Origin: Lachnospiraceae bacterium
GTDB lineage: Bacteria; Bacillota; Clostridia; Lachnospirales; Lachnospiraceae
Reading direction: 5' to 3'
Assembly (NCBI GenBank): GCA_902362715.1
Contig: CABIXN010000003.1
Coordinates: 229,586 to 293,585 of the forward strand
Length of the DNA stretch: 64,000 nucleotides
The notes beneath the pieces are model-generated. The model worked only from the letters and a program-made list of their open reading frames with translations. It had not been told where the DNA came from and did not search any database. The translations under genes were made by a program, and so were the position numbers. Every line of letters starts with the position of its first letter. Position 1 is the first letter of the stretch. Positions 36,260 to 44,238 of this stretch are shown piece by piece.

Positions 36260-37192
36260 ATGGTTATTGCAACAACAATGTGTAAGCTTTTAGCTGCCAT
36301 GGTAGTTGGATTTTTTTTGTTTCGAAAAAAAATACTCACAGAAGAAACGAATAAGAAGCTTTCCGCCATGATTGTACAGGTTACCTGTCCGTGTATTATT
36401 TTAAACAGTGTTTCTTCCGTATCCCATGATGACCCGCAGATGGTACTGAAGCTTTTTCTGGCGGGAATTGTCATGTATGCGATATTTCCGTTTATCGCCT
36501 ATTTGGTAACAGGACTGATGCGGGTTCCAAAACATCTCAGAGGGACCTATATGTGTATGCTGATTTTTTCCAATAACTCTTTTATGGGATATCCGGTGGT
36601 CCAGGCATTATTTGGAGAAAGCGCAATCTTTTACATAACGATTTTTAATATGCCATTTAACATTTTGTTTTTCTCACTGGCACTGCATTTGTTCAAGAAA
36701 GACGCGGCAATCGGGTCCGGTGCTTCTGAGAAAGAGAAAATGAAGCTTCGCAGTTTTATCAATAATGGAATTATTGCAGCTGCAGCAGCCCTGGTGATTT
36801 ACTTTGCCAATATCCCAATGCCGGATATTTTCTTTGAATGTGTGGGATTTATCGGAAACATTACCACCCCGTTGTCCATGATTATTATCGGAAGCTCTAT
36901 GGCTGCGGCTTCCTTTAAGGAAATCAAAACAGAAAAAGGAATCTGGCCCATGCTTCCGGTGAGGCTGATTGGAATGCCCCTGTTAGTCTGGGGATTTATG
37001 CATTTTGTAACAGACGATCCTGTTCTGATCAGTATTTGTACTATAGGAGCCGGGATGCCGGTAGCTTCTTTAGTGGCCATGGGGTCTGCGCCTTATGCGA
37101 GACAAAACAAAAGCGCTTCTATCGGTGTTGTGATTTCGACACTTTGCTCGTTAATTACCATTCCCATTATGGCGGTGCTGCTGGGAGCCTGA
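36260..37192 (+). CDS. AEC-family (auxin efflux carrier-like) transporter
   Basis: 310 residues, about ten membrane helices in two halves. SNNSFMGYPVVQALFGE in the first half and IGAGMPVASLVAMG in the second are the conserved broken-helix motifs of the AEC/BASS-like fold. Bacterial members export malate or other carboxylates. Start at 36260 follows AAAGGGGAG; the ATG at 36242 overlaps that site. Substrate unknown. Confidence 0.88.
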   Translation: MVIATTMCKLLAAMVVGFFLFRKKILTEETNKKLSAMIVQVTCPCIILNSVSSVSHDDPQMVLKLFLAGIVMYAIFPFIAYLVTGLMRVPKHLRGTYMCMLIFSNNSFMGYPVVQALFGESAIFYITIFNMPFNILFFSLALHLFKKDAAIGSGASEKEKMKLRSFINNGIIAAAAALVIYFANIPMPDIFFECVGFIGNITTPLSMIIIGSSMAAASFKEIKTEKGIWPMLPVRLIGMPLLVWGFMHFVTDDPVLISICTIGAGMPVASLVAMGSAPYARQNKSASIGVVISTLCSLITIPIMAVLLGA

Positions 37193-37509
37193 GGAAATTT
37201 AACAGCAGGAAAAAGCGTTAAAAATATCAAGATAATTATAGAAAGCTGAAAAACACTGCTTTGCAGGAACGGACAGGATAAGGTGTCTTTAATTGCAGGG
37301 TGGTGTTTTTATTATAAATAATATATAATAACAAATACTTTATAATACAAAGTATAGTTGACAAAGAATGAAAAGATAGTAAAATAATCTATAAGATATA
37401 GTAATGGATGTCTTAAAATAATTATTTTATTTGAACAGATATATCTGCATTATTATGGCTGGTACTCTGTCGGAAGTGTATAGCAGAAAATGTTCAGAAA
37501 GGAATATCT
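37193..37509. other. Intergenic region with terminator-like hairpin and promoter
   Basis: A loose hairpin AAAAACACTGC...GCAGGGTGGTGTTTTT (37252-37315) could end the AEC transcript. TTGACA (37358-37363), 16 bases, TAAAAT (37380-37385) is a likely promoter for the following two genes. The rest is AT-rich without visible content. Confidence 0.5.
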
Positions 37510-37866
37510 ATGAAAAATATTTTATACATAATTTTAGTGCAGCTGATCGTTTTTATAGATCCGATTCTGCTGCATAAATTATATGATTATGCAGCCCGTA
37601 ACTATAATACATATCCAAGCCTGATCTATCAGGCCATTTCAGCATTGATATTTGGCGTCTTCTTATATCTGGCAATAAAAAAATCAGATGATGCCGCCAT
37701 AAACGTAAAAATACTTTATGTGATTCTGGCCTTTGTCAATGTAGTTATTAGTATTTACTGGTGGATTTCTTGGGGACAGATCGTTCGATTTGCATTGATT
37801 GCTCTTGTAGTATTTGCAGCTTTGTTTATCAGCCAGTGCCGTAAAACAAAAGGAGAACACCATTGA
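37510..37866 (+). CDS. Small four-helix membrane protein, unknown
   Basis: 118 residues with about four hydrophobic segments and a basic, Cys-containing end (SQCRKTKGEHH). GAAAGGAA lies before the ATG. Its stop overlaps the TTG start of the lipoprotein gene, so the two are co-translated and presumably work together. I do not recognise the family. Confidence 0.65.
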   Translation: MKNILYIILVQLIVFIDPILLHKLYDYAARNYNTYPSLIYQAISALIFGVFLYLAIKKSDDAAINVKILYVILAFVNVVISIYWWISWGQIVRFALIALVVFAALFISQCRKTKGEHH

Positions 37867-38369
37867 TAAAAAAGTGTAAGAAACTGACAGCTGTTATGGT
37901 TTTTGCTATGGCAGGTGTATTTCTGCTTTCCTGTGAGCAAAAAAATGTACAGAAAGAATCGGTCCAGAGCAGTACGGAATCAAAAGAAGCGGAAAAGTAT
38001 CAAGAAGAATCCCTGATTACAGAAAAAGATCTGGAACAGAAGTCATATGTGAACGTTGTGGAAGACTTTTTTGATGCTTTTTCCAGGGAAGATTACGAGA
38101 CCATGAAGAGCTATTGTACGGACAATTTTGCAAAAAACCTGATTCATGAAAATGTCGTCTGGGGAATGCGCCGGGCAAAACTGAAAGAACTGCCCACCGG
38201 CATAGAGGAAGCGGTTAAAATTGTGGACGGACAGCTGTGGGTCTTTGCAGAGGTAGAAATGGAAACGGTAAAAGAGTCTGCGCTGTATCCGGATACGGAA
38301 GGCGGATATTACGTTGTGCTGGATAAGACAGCTGACGGATGGCTCATTGACAGTCTGACAACCGGATAA
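37863..38369 (+). CDS. Lipoprotein with NTF2/SnoaL-like domain
   Basis: 168 residues. A TTG start at 37863 overlaps the previous stop (ATTGA) and has AGGAG 8 bases before it. A signal peptide ends in the lipobox FLLSC (Cys about 28), then a Ser/Glu-rich spacer, then about 100 residues (VNVVEDFFDAFSREDYETMKSYC...) with the length and pattern of the NTF2-like DUF4878/SnoaL fold. Probably anchored on the outer face of the membrane. Role unknown. Confidence 0.7.
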   Translation: MIKKCKKLTAVMVFAMAGVFLLSCEQKNVQKESVQSSTESKEAEKYQEESLITEKDLEQKSYVNVVEDFFDAFSREDYETMKSYCTDNFAKNLIHENVVWGMRRAKLKELPTGIEEAVKIVDGQLWVFAEVEMETVKESALYPDTEGGYYVVLDKTADGWLIDSLTTG

Positions 38370-38380
38370 TTTAAAGAAAG

Positions 38381-38400
38381 AAAAGAGAGGGCCGGCGGGT
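38381..38400 (+). terminator. Left half of a terminator split by the IS3 element
   Basis: AAAAGAGAGG (38381-38390) and GGCG (38394-38397) match CCTCTCTTTT (40138-40147) and CGCC (40128-40131) on the far side of the element. Removing 38405-40121 and one target duplicate restores a stem-loop followed by a T-run. The loop was the insertion point. Confidence 0.7.
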
Positions 38401-38481
38401 AAAATGAACTGCTTCCCGTCAAGTAGACAATTAAAAAAATAAAATTTTTTCTGCCAGTAGGTGTTACCTGCTGGCAGATTT

Positions 38482-39348
38482 TTATGCTGCCTGCAAATAT
38501 ATTTCATGTTTTTCCATTGGTGTTAACACACCCAAATTTCTCTGTAAACGTTTATTGTTGTAATAGTAGATATATTCTTCAATCATGGTTACTAGTGACT
38601 CTCGATCTGTGAAGCGTCTACTATAATAGCGTTCTCTCTTTAAAATTCCCCAAAATCCTTCCATAGGACCGTTATCGATACATTTCGCAACCCTAGACAT
38701 ACTTTGTGTCATTCCGGCATCTTCAAGTTTGGCGTGAAATATTCTGTTGGTATACTGGAATCCCCTATCACTATGAAATAAAGGATGCGCATCTGGATTC
38801 TTCATGACAGCATCGTCAAGGGTGTCAAAAACTAAAGAATTATTATTGCTGTTGCCAATACAATAAGCTACAATTCTTCTATCGAACAGATCCAGAATAG
38901 CACTTAAGTATACTTTGTGTTTCTCGGTTCCGATGTAGTACTGAAATTCTGTTACATCAGTAAGCCACTTCTGGTTTGGTGCTTCTGCCTTAAACTCACG
39001 GTTTAGTATATTTTCTGCTATATACTGTGGATTTACCGCCTGTCTTGTACATCCGTTATTCGCATACTTAATGGTAGATTTGATACCAAGTTTCCGGCAG
39101 ATACGCAAAATACGTTTATCATTCACATCGATCCCATGGTATCGTTCCAGTTCATCGCGGATCCTGCGGTAACCCTTATCTGGTGATTCGTTATGGATTT
39201 TTTCTATCAGTATTGCAATTCTTTGGTTCTCCTGCTCGTGTTCCGACATTTTCCGATTTAGCCATTTATAGTAGGCAGCTCTGGAAACACTGCCGAGTTT
39301 ACAAAGAGCCCGTACTGGATAATTATGTTCCTCATGTTCTTCTTTCAC
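38482..39348 (-). CDS. IS3-family transposase, catalytic part (OrfB)
   Basis: 288 residues from a GTG, but the frame is open back to the shift site at 39411, so the working product is probably an OrfAB fusion. The rve/DDE integrase core has Asp in WLTDVTEF, Asp in FHSDRGFQYTN and Glu in PMEGFWGILKRE. An HTH_21-like segment (KGYRRIRDELERYHG) precedes it. It cuts and joins the element ends. Confidence 0.92.
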   Translation of the reverse strand: MKEEHEEHNYPVRALCKLGSVSRAAYYKWLNRKMSEHEQENQRIAILIEKIHNESPDKGYRRIRDELERYHGIDVNDKRILRICRKLGIKSTIKYANNGCTRQAVNPQYIAENILNREFKAEAPNQKWLTDVTEFQYYIGTEKHKVYLSAILDLFDRRIVAYCIGNSNNNSLVFDTLDDAVMKNPDAHPLFHSDRGFQYTNRIFHAKLEDAGMTQSMSRVAKCIDNGPMEGFWGILKRERYYSRRFTDRESLVTMIEEYIYYYNNKRLQRNLGVLTPMEKHEIYLQAA

Positions 39349-39380
39349 CGCCTGATAGATTGACTCATGGCGAACCAGGC

Positions 39381-40052
39381 TCAGCCCCGCCTCCTCTCGA
39401 TTTCCTCTAATTTTTTTAAGAATGATATTTCCATTTCCGCTTTCTGTCGTTTTGCTTTTTCCATCTTTAATTCAGCCCGGAGTTTTTCAATTTCGGTCAG
39501 AGAATCTTCTGGTTTTCGCTTGCCGCGATGATCCTGAAGGGCATTGATACCGCCCGCTTCATACTTTACCGTGTAATTACGAGCCTGTTGATAGGATACC
39601 TGATACTTCTCTGCTGTTTCAGCATAGTTATGTTCATGTGCAATACAGTACTGCACGATTTCAATACGTTCTTCAAATGTTGTTTTTCTTCCTTTGGTCA
39701 TAAGGCTATGTCCTCCTGTTCCGGAAGCTTTCAGCTCCTTATGACCATTATATAACAAAATCCACTTCGATAATTGAGTAGATGAATGAATAGCATATTT
39801 TTTGCATAACCCCATTAAAGAATCCTTATCAGCCAGATAGTCATTTACCGCTTGTTCTTTCAGTTCTTTTGAGTATCTTTTGTACCCTGACTTTACAAAA
39901 GCATCCGTTCCCATAGATTCATATTTCATAAGCCATCTTTGAACAGAAATCTTATTGACTTGAAGGATCTTGGCTATTTGTCCTTGTGAAAGCTTACCCT
40001 CCAAGTACTGTTTACAATAATATATCTTGTCTTCTGCTGATATTTTTGACAT
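39381..40052 (-). CDS. IS3-family transposase DNA-binding part (OrfA)
   Basis: 223 residues with at least two helix-turn-helix units (LSQGQIAKILQVNKISVQRW at about 16-35; NYAETAEKYQVSYQQARNY near 140-160) and a leucine-rich coiled end (LRAELKMEKAKRQKAEMEI). It is longer than typical IS3 OrfA (about 90-100 residues), as in the IS150 group. It binds the ends and, by -1 shift, gives the OrfAB transposase. Confidence 0.88.
   Translation of the reverse strand: MSKISAEDKIYYCKQYLEGKLSQGQIAKILQVNKISVQRWLMKYESMGTDAFVKSGYKRYSKELKEQAVNDYLADKDSLMGLCKKYAIHSSTQLSKWILLYNGHKELKASGTGGHSLMTKGRKTTFEERIEIVQYCIAHEHNYAETAEKYQVSYQQARNYTVKYEAGGINALQDHRGKRKPEDSLTEIEKLRAELKMEKAKRQKAEMEISFLKKLEEIERRRG
39411..39417 (-). 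promoter_or_regulatory. Programmed -1 frameshift site
   Basis: On the minus strand an A-AAA-AAA heptamer in the correct phase lies 30 bases before the orfA stop. A -1 slip continues as IRGNREEAGLSLVRHES into orfB without a stop. Confidence 0.8.
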
Positions 40053-40148
40053 AGAAAATGCTCCCTCCTAAGCAAACAAGTTTTTATTATTTCACTTGTC
40101 TACCTAGAAGGGAGCATATCAAAAAAACGCCAATGCTCCTCTCTTTTT

Positions 40149-40182
40149 GCTCTATAGGAAATACTGTGTTGTGGTAAAGCTG
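40149..40182 (+). repeat. Structured terminator-associated repeat, 5' fragment (copy E)
   Basis: 34 bases identical at all but one position to the first part of the other copies (GCTCTATAGGAAATACTG, then TGTTGTGGTAAAGCTG). Like them it begins right after the T-tract of a terminator, here the one split by the IS3 element. Everything after AAAGCTG is missing. Confidence 0.75.
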
Positions 40183-40200
40183 TAATTTTTGTACCGGTTA

Positions 40201-41010
40201 TTATTTACTCATATCCTTTGATTTCTGACTGCAGGCTCTCTGGGCTTCGATAACAGCAGTGCGCAGCCCCATCTGCTCCAAAACAGCTACAGCTTCGATG
40301 GTTGTCCCTCCGGGTGAGCAGACCATATCCTTTAATTCTCCTGGGTGTTTTCCTGTTTCCAGTACCATTTTTGCGGAACCAAGTACAGACTGTGCTGCAA
40401 ATTTATAGGCCTGGCTGCGGGGCATACCGTCAGCAACAGCGGCGTCTGCCATAGCTTCGATAAACATATAAACATAAGCAGGAGAAGAACCGCTGACACC
40501 TACAACTGCATCCATCAGAGATTCGGATATAATTTCGGATTCTCCGAAGCTGTCAAACAGCTGTTTTACTTCATGGAGTTCTTCCTCAGAAACGTGATCG
40601 TTGCCGCATAAAGCGCTCATGGAAGCGCCTACAAGTGCGGGAGTGTTTGGCATAGCCCGGACTAGTTTTATGGGGTGCTCAAACAGATCTTCGATTTTCT
40701 CTAGAGACTGTCCGGCAGCAATGGAGACGATAATTGAGCTTTCTTTCAGATGATGTCTGATCTCTGGAATAACTGTGGGAAACATATTCGGTTTTACTGC
40801 CAGAAATAAAATATCAGCAAGAGAGCTGACTTCAATATTTTCAGTAGATGTCTGGATACCGAAAGTTTCTTTCAGACGATTGACGGCAGCCTGGGTTTTG
40901 TCTGCGGCAATAATATGTTCTTTATCAGAAAGGCCGGAGCTTATCAGTCCGCCGATAATTGCGCTGCCCATATTGCCGCCGCCGATAAATCCGATAATTT
41001 TTTGATTCAT
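40201..41010 (-). CDS. proC: Pyrroline-5-carboxylate reductase
   Basis: Reduces pyrroline-5-carboxylate to proline with NAD(P)H. 269 residues; GFIGGGNMGSAI is the Rossmann motif, MPNTPALVGASM and the C-terminal GSSPAYVYMFIEAMADA are family signatures. The start at 41010 has AGGAGG 10 bases upstream. No other proline gene is near. Repeat copies C and D lie upstream and fragment E downstream. Confidence 0.95.
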   Translation of the reverse strand: MNQKIIGFIGGGNMGSAIIGGLISSGLSDKEHIIAADKTQAAVNRLKETFGIQTSTENIEVSSLADILFLAVKPNMFPTVIPEIRHHLKESSIIVSIAAGQSLEKIEDLFEHPIKLVRAMPNTPALVGASMSALCGNDHVSEEELHEVKQLFDSFGESEIISESLMDAVVGVSGSSPAYVYMFIEAMADAAVADGMPRSQAYKFAAQSVLGSAKMVLETGKHPGELKDMVCSPGGTTIEAVAVLEQMGLRTAVIEAQRACSQKSKDMSK

Positions 41011-41060
41011 GTTTGTGTAACCTCCTTTGGATAAAACAGGATTTGTTTTTATATGAAAGA

Positions 41061-41094
41061 AAGCAGGGAAGTAAAAGCTTCCCTGCAATTTTTT
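41061..41094. terminator. Terminator upstream of proC
   Basis: GCAGGGAAG-taaaag-CTTCCCTGC followed by AATTTTTT on the plus strand. On the minus strand it would end transcription arriving from the crotonase gene. Repeat copy C starts at its T-tract. Confidence 0.75.
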
Positions 41095-41249
41095 ACTCTA
41101 TAGGAAATACTGTGTTGTGATAAAGCTGAAAAGTACCGATTCTTATAGAGCAAAAAACGCTCCGCTGAGGATCGCACTGCGGCGGAATGGAGTCATTTCG
41201 CAAAAACGACCCGCCGCAGGCGGAGAATGTGCTTTGCACATTCTTTTTT
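41095..41249 (+). repeat. Structured terminator-associated repeat, copy C
   Basis: 155 bases. 5' hairpin CTCTATAGGAA with TTCTTATAGAG (one G.U change), CTCCGC with GCGGAG, CTGCGGCGG with CCGCCGCAG, and a 3' terminator with different arms from copies A and D: GAATGTGC and GCACATTC, still fully paired. It is in direct tandem with copy D. Confidence 0.85.
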
Positions 41250-41409
41250 ACTCTACTAGGAAATACTGTGTTGTGATAAAGCTGAAAAGTACCGATTCCT
41301 ATAGAGAAAAAAAACGCTCCGCTGAGGATCGCACTGCGGCGGAATGGAATCATGTCGCAAAGGCGACCCGCCGCAGGCGGAGAATCCTGCCGTGGCAGGA
41401 TACTTTTTT
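41250..41409 (+). repeat. Structured terminator-associated repeat, copy D
   Basis: 160 bases, starting at the T-tract of copy C. Inner hairpin GTCGC-aaag-GCGAC differs from TTGC-GCAA in A and B, but pairing is kept. The 3' terminator has arms GAATCCTGC and GCAGGATAC. It lies downstream of, and convergent to, the crotonase gene. Confidence 0.85.
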
Positions 41410-41420
41410 ATTAATAGTAT

Positions 41421-42200
41421 TTAGAAATCAGTGAAGTTTTTCTCTTTCCGTTTTTCAAGGAAAGCAGTCATTCCCTCTGTCTTATCATGTGTGGAACATG
41501 TAATGCCAAACAGGTTTGCTTCATATTCAACAGCATTTTTGATATCCATATCATAACCGTTGTTGATGGCCGCTTTTGCAATAGAAACAGCATAGCTTGC
41601 ATTGCGGGCAATTTTGGATGCCATTTTTTTAGCGGTATCCATCAGCTCTGCCTGAGGAACAACTTTATTTACAAGGCCGATTCTGTAAGCTTCCTGAGCG
41701 TCAATGTTTGTGCATGCAAAGATCATTTCTTTTGCACGGCCCATACCTACCAGACGGGCAAGTCTTTGTGTGCCGCCGAAGCCCGGAATGATTCCAAGAC
41801 CGCATTCAGGCTGTCCAAACAGTGCGTTGTCAGATGCGATACGGATATCGCAGGCCATAGAGATCTCGCATCCGCCCCCAAGAGCAAATCCGTTTACAGC
41901 AGCGATGGTAACCTGACGCATATTCATTAATTTAAAGAATGGATCTGCCGCGCGCATACCAAAAGCACGTCCTTCTGCACCTGAGAAATTAACCATTTCA
42001 GAGATGTCAGCGCCTGCAACAAAAGATTTCTCCCCTGCGCCTGTAAGAATGACAACTTTGATGTCGCTTCTTCCTTCGATTTCTGTGAGTACTTCGTTTA
42101 ATTCAGTCAGCGTTTCGCTGTTTAAAGCATTCAGAGCCTTTGGTCTGTTGATTGTCAAGACCGCAATTGAATTTTCAACTTCCAGTGTTAAGTTATTCAT
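41421..42200 (-). CDS. crt: Crotonase / enoyl-CoA hydratase (3-hydroxybutyryl-CoA dehydratase-like)
   Basis: 259 residues, full length. Oxyanion-hole motifs AGADISEM and FALGGGCEISMACD, catalytic Glu region PECGLGIIPGFGGTQRLAR (both Glu-bearing loops present). It probably dehydrates 3-hydroxybutyryl-CoA to crotonyl-CoA in butyrate formation, but the usual bcd-etf-hbd-thl genes are not adjacent, so another enoyl-CoA substrate is possible. AGGAGG precedes the start at 42200. Confidence 0.9.
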   Translation of the reverse strand: MNNLTLEVENSIAVLTINRPKALNALNSETLTELNEVLTEIEGRSDIKVVILTGAGEKSFVAGADISEMVNFSGAEGRAFGMRAADPFFKLMNMRQVTIAAVNGFALGGGCEISMACDIRIASDNALFGQPECGLGIIPGFGGTQRLARLVGMGRAKEMIFACTNIDAQEAYRIGLVNKVVPQAELMDTAKKMASKIARNASYAVSIAKAAINNGYDMDIKNAVEYEANLFGITCSTHDKTEGMTAFLEKRKEKNFTDF

Positions 42201-42359
42201 TACCTTATACCTCCTGTGGTTTACCAACTTAAAGATACAACAATTATACACCAGAAAAATGAAAAATGAAAGCGCGGATTGTTTTGGGGATAGGAATTTT
42301 TAAGGGACTGTGTTACACTCAGTTAGAATGTGAACCAAAGAAATAAAGCAGGTGATAGA

Positions 42360-43523
42360 ATGAAAAAAACATATATATCGGATGTGGTTATGCAGATGCC
42401 TGATTCCGGCATTAAAGATTTTTTCGATGTGGCAAATACATTAGACGGCGCGGTATCTTTAGGAGTAGGGGAGCCGGATTTTGCAACGGCAGAGCATGTG
42501 CGGGATGCCGCCATAGAGGCCATCAGAGAGGCCCGGACAAAATACACGGATAACCGTGGAACGGTGGAGTTAAGACGGGCAGCCGCCAAATATCTGGAAA
42601 AGTTTGATCTTTATTATGACAGACAGGATGAGATTTTGATTACTGTGGGAGCAAGTGAAGGAATTGATCTGGCGCTTCGGGCTTTGATTAATCCCGGGGA
42701 TGAGGTTTTGGTGGTGGAACCATCTTATGTTTCCTACATTCCGTGTGTAATGATGTGCGGCGGTGTGCCGGTTCATCTTTGTATGCAGGAGAAAAACCGC
42801 TTTCGTCTCACACCGGAGGAGCTAAAAGAAAAGATAACTCCGAAAACAAAGGCTCTGCTGCTTCCGTTTCCCTGCAATCCTACCGGGGCTATTATGGAAC
42901 AGACGGATTTAGAGGTCCTTGTTCCCATTTTAAAGGAACACAATATTTTTGTAATCAGTGATGAAATTTATGCGGAGCTTACATATGGAAAGAGACACGT
43001 ATCCATTGCGGCGCTGCCGGGGATGAAGGAGCAGTGTGTAGTATTAAATGGATTTTCCAAGGCTTTTGCCATGACCGGATGGCGTATGGGGATGGCGGCA
43101 GGACCGGCAGAAATCATTGCGGCCATGAATAAAATCCATCAGTTTACAATAATGTCTGCAGGAACGATTGCACAGGCCGCCGCACTAGAAGCCCTTACCA
43201 GTGCCCAAAGAGAAGAAGATATAGAAGTTATGCGCAGGGAATATGATGCCAGAAGAATGTTAATGACAGAAGGTTTTAAAAACATGGGGCTGGATGTGGT
43301 GGAGCCGGAAGGCGCCTTTTATGTATTTCCATCCATTAAAAAGACCGGCATGAGCAGTCAGGAGTTCTGCCGCAGACTACTTGAGGATCAGAAGGTGGCT
43401 GTAATCCCGGGGGATGCCTTTGGAGCCTGCGGCGACGGTTACATCCGCTGTTCTTATGCATACAGCCAGGAAACCATCCGCATCTGTCTGGAAAAAATCG
43501 CGGCGTTTTTAAAGAAAATTTAA
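42360..43523 (+). CDS. Class I/II PLP aminotransferase (aspartate/aromatic type)
   Basis: 387 residues, fold type I. LGVGEPDFATAEHV near the N-terminus, PCNPTGAIME, SDEIYAELTYG, and the PLP Lys in FSKAFAMTGWRMG; a conserved Arg near RCSYAY binds the substrate carboxylate. Close to PatA-like aminotransferases. The amino donor is not clear from sequence. Start at 42360 follows GCAGGTGATAG. Divergent from crt. Confidence 0.9.
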   Translation: MKKTYISDVVMQMPDSGIKDFFDVANTLDGAVSLGVGEPDFATAEHVRDAAIEAIREARTKYTDNRGTVELRRAAAKYLEKFDLYYDRQDEILITVGASEGIDLALRALINPGDEVLVVEPSYVSYIPCVMMCGGVPVHLCMQEKNRFRLTPEELKEKITPKTKALLLPFPCNPTGAIMEQTDLEVLVPILKEHNIFVISDEIYAELTYGKRHVSIAALPGMKEQCVVLNGFSKAFAMTGWRMGMAAGPAEIIAAMNKIHQFTIMSAGTIAQAAALEALTSAQREEDIEVMRREYDARRMLMTEGFKNMGLDVVEPEGAFYVFPSIKKTGMSSQEFCRRLLEDQKVAVIPGDAFGACGDGYIRCSYAYSQETIRICLEKIAAFLKKI

Positions 43524-43536
43524 AGAAGATAAATTT

Positions 43537-44223
43537 ATGAAATACAAAAAGATAGTAAAGGGAAATTTTGTAAGCCGGCCCAACCGGTTTGTGGCAAATG
43601 TAGCTATTTCAGGAAAAGAGACGATCTGTCATGTAAAAAATACAGGCCGGTGCCGGGAGCTTCTGATTCCGGGGGCGGAGGTTTTTCTGGAGGAGAGCTC
43701 TAATCCTGCCCGGAAGACAAAATATGATCTGTTAGGGGTAAAAAAGGGAGATTTGATGATTAACATGGATTCTCAGGCTCCCAACAAGGCCGTGGCAGAA
43801 TGGCTTAAGAAAAAGATTTTATTTCCGGATCTGACTTATTTAAAAGCAGAACAAAAATACGGAACCTCCAGATTTGATTTTTATCTGGAAGCCGGAGAGC
43901 GGAAAGTTTTTCTGGAAGTAAAAGGCGTTACCTTAGAAGAAGACGGCACGGCCTATTTTCCGGATGCGCCTACCCAGCGGGGAGTGCGGCATATCAGGGA
44001 ATTAATTTCCTGTATGCAGGACGGATTTGAGGGAGTAATCTTATTTGTGATACAGATGAAACAGATTCGGCAGTTCTGCCCCAATGACCGCACCCATCCT
44101 GAATTTGGAGCTGCTTTAAGAGAAGCCTGGGGGGCGGGCGTTAAGGTTCTGGCTTATGACTGCCTTGTAACGGAGGATTCTATGGAGCTGGACAAAGAGA
44201 TTCCGGTAGTTTTGCACCAATGA
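43537..44223 (+). CDS. sfsA: SfsA family DNA-binding/nuclease-like protein
   Basis: 228 residues with the family pattern: FVSRPNRFVANV and CHVKNTGRCRELL at the N-terminus and a PD-(D/E)xK-like part (RFDFYLEAGERKVFLEVKGVTL). SfsA was named from a maltose-related phenotype in E. coli; the biochemical role is not settled and it may be a nuclease. It starts 13 bases after the aminotransferase gene and 15 bases before mutY, so it belongs to a three-gene unit. Confidence 0.92.
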   Translation: MKYKKIVKGNFVSRPNRFVANVAISGKETICHVKNTGRCRELLIPGAEVFLEESSNPARKTKYDLLGVKKGDLMINMDSQAPNKAVAEWLKKKILFPDLTYLKAEQKYGTSRFDFYLEAGERKVFLEVKGVTLEEDGTAYFPDAPTQRGVRHIRELISCMQDGFEGVILFVIQMKQIRQFCPNDRTHPEFGAALREAWGAGVKVLAYDCLVTEDSMELDKEIPVVLHQ

Positions 44224-44238
44224 AACAGGAGAAAAAGT

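Larger units (their letters stand above)
38405..40121 (-). mobile_element. IS3-family (IS150-like) insertion sequence, apparently intact
   Basis: 1717 bases. The ends TGAACTGCTTCCC (38405) and the reverse complement of GGGAGCATATCA (40121) are imperfect inverted repeats that also share GTAGACAA. Flanking bases AAAA on both sides are consistent with a 3-4 base target duplication, though the A-runs make it ambiguous. It carries orfA and orfB on the minus strand, both open. A hairpin CTGCCAGTAGG/CCTGCTGGCAG plus T-run (38451-38475) just inside the left end could stop outside transcription entering antisense. Confidence 0.88.
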
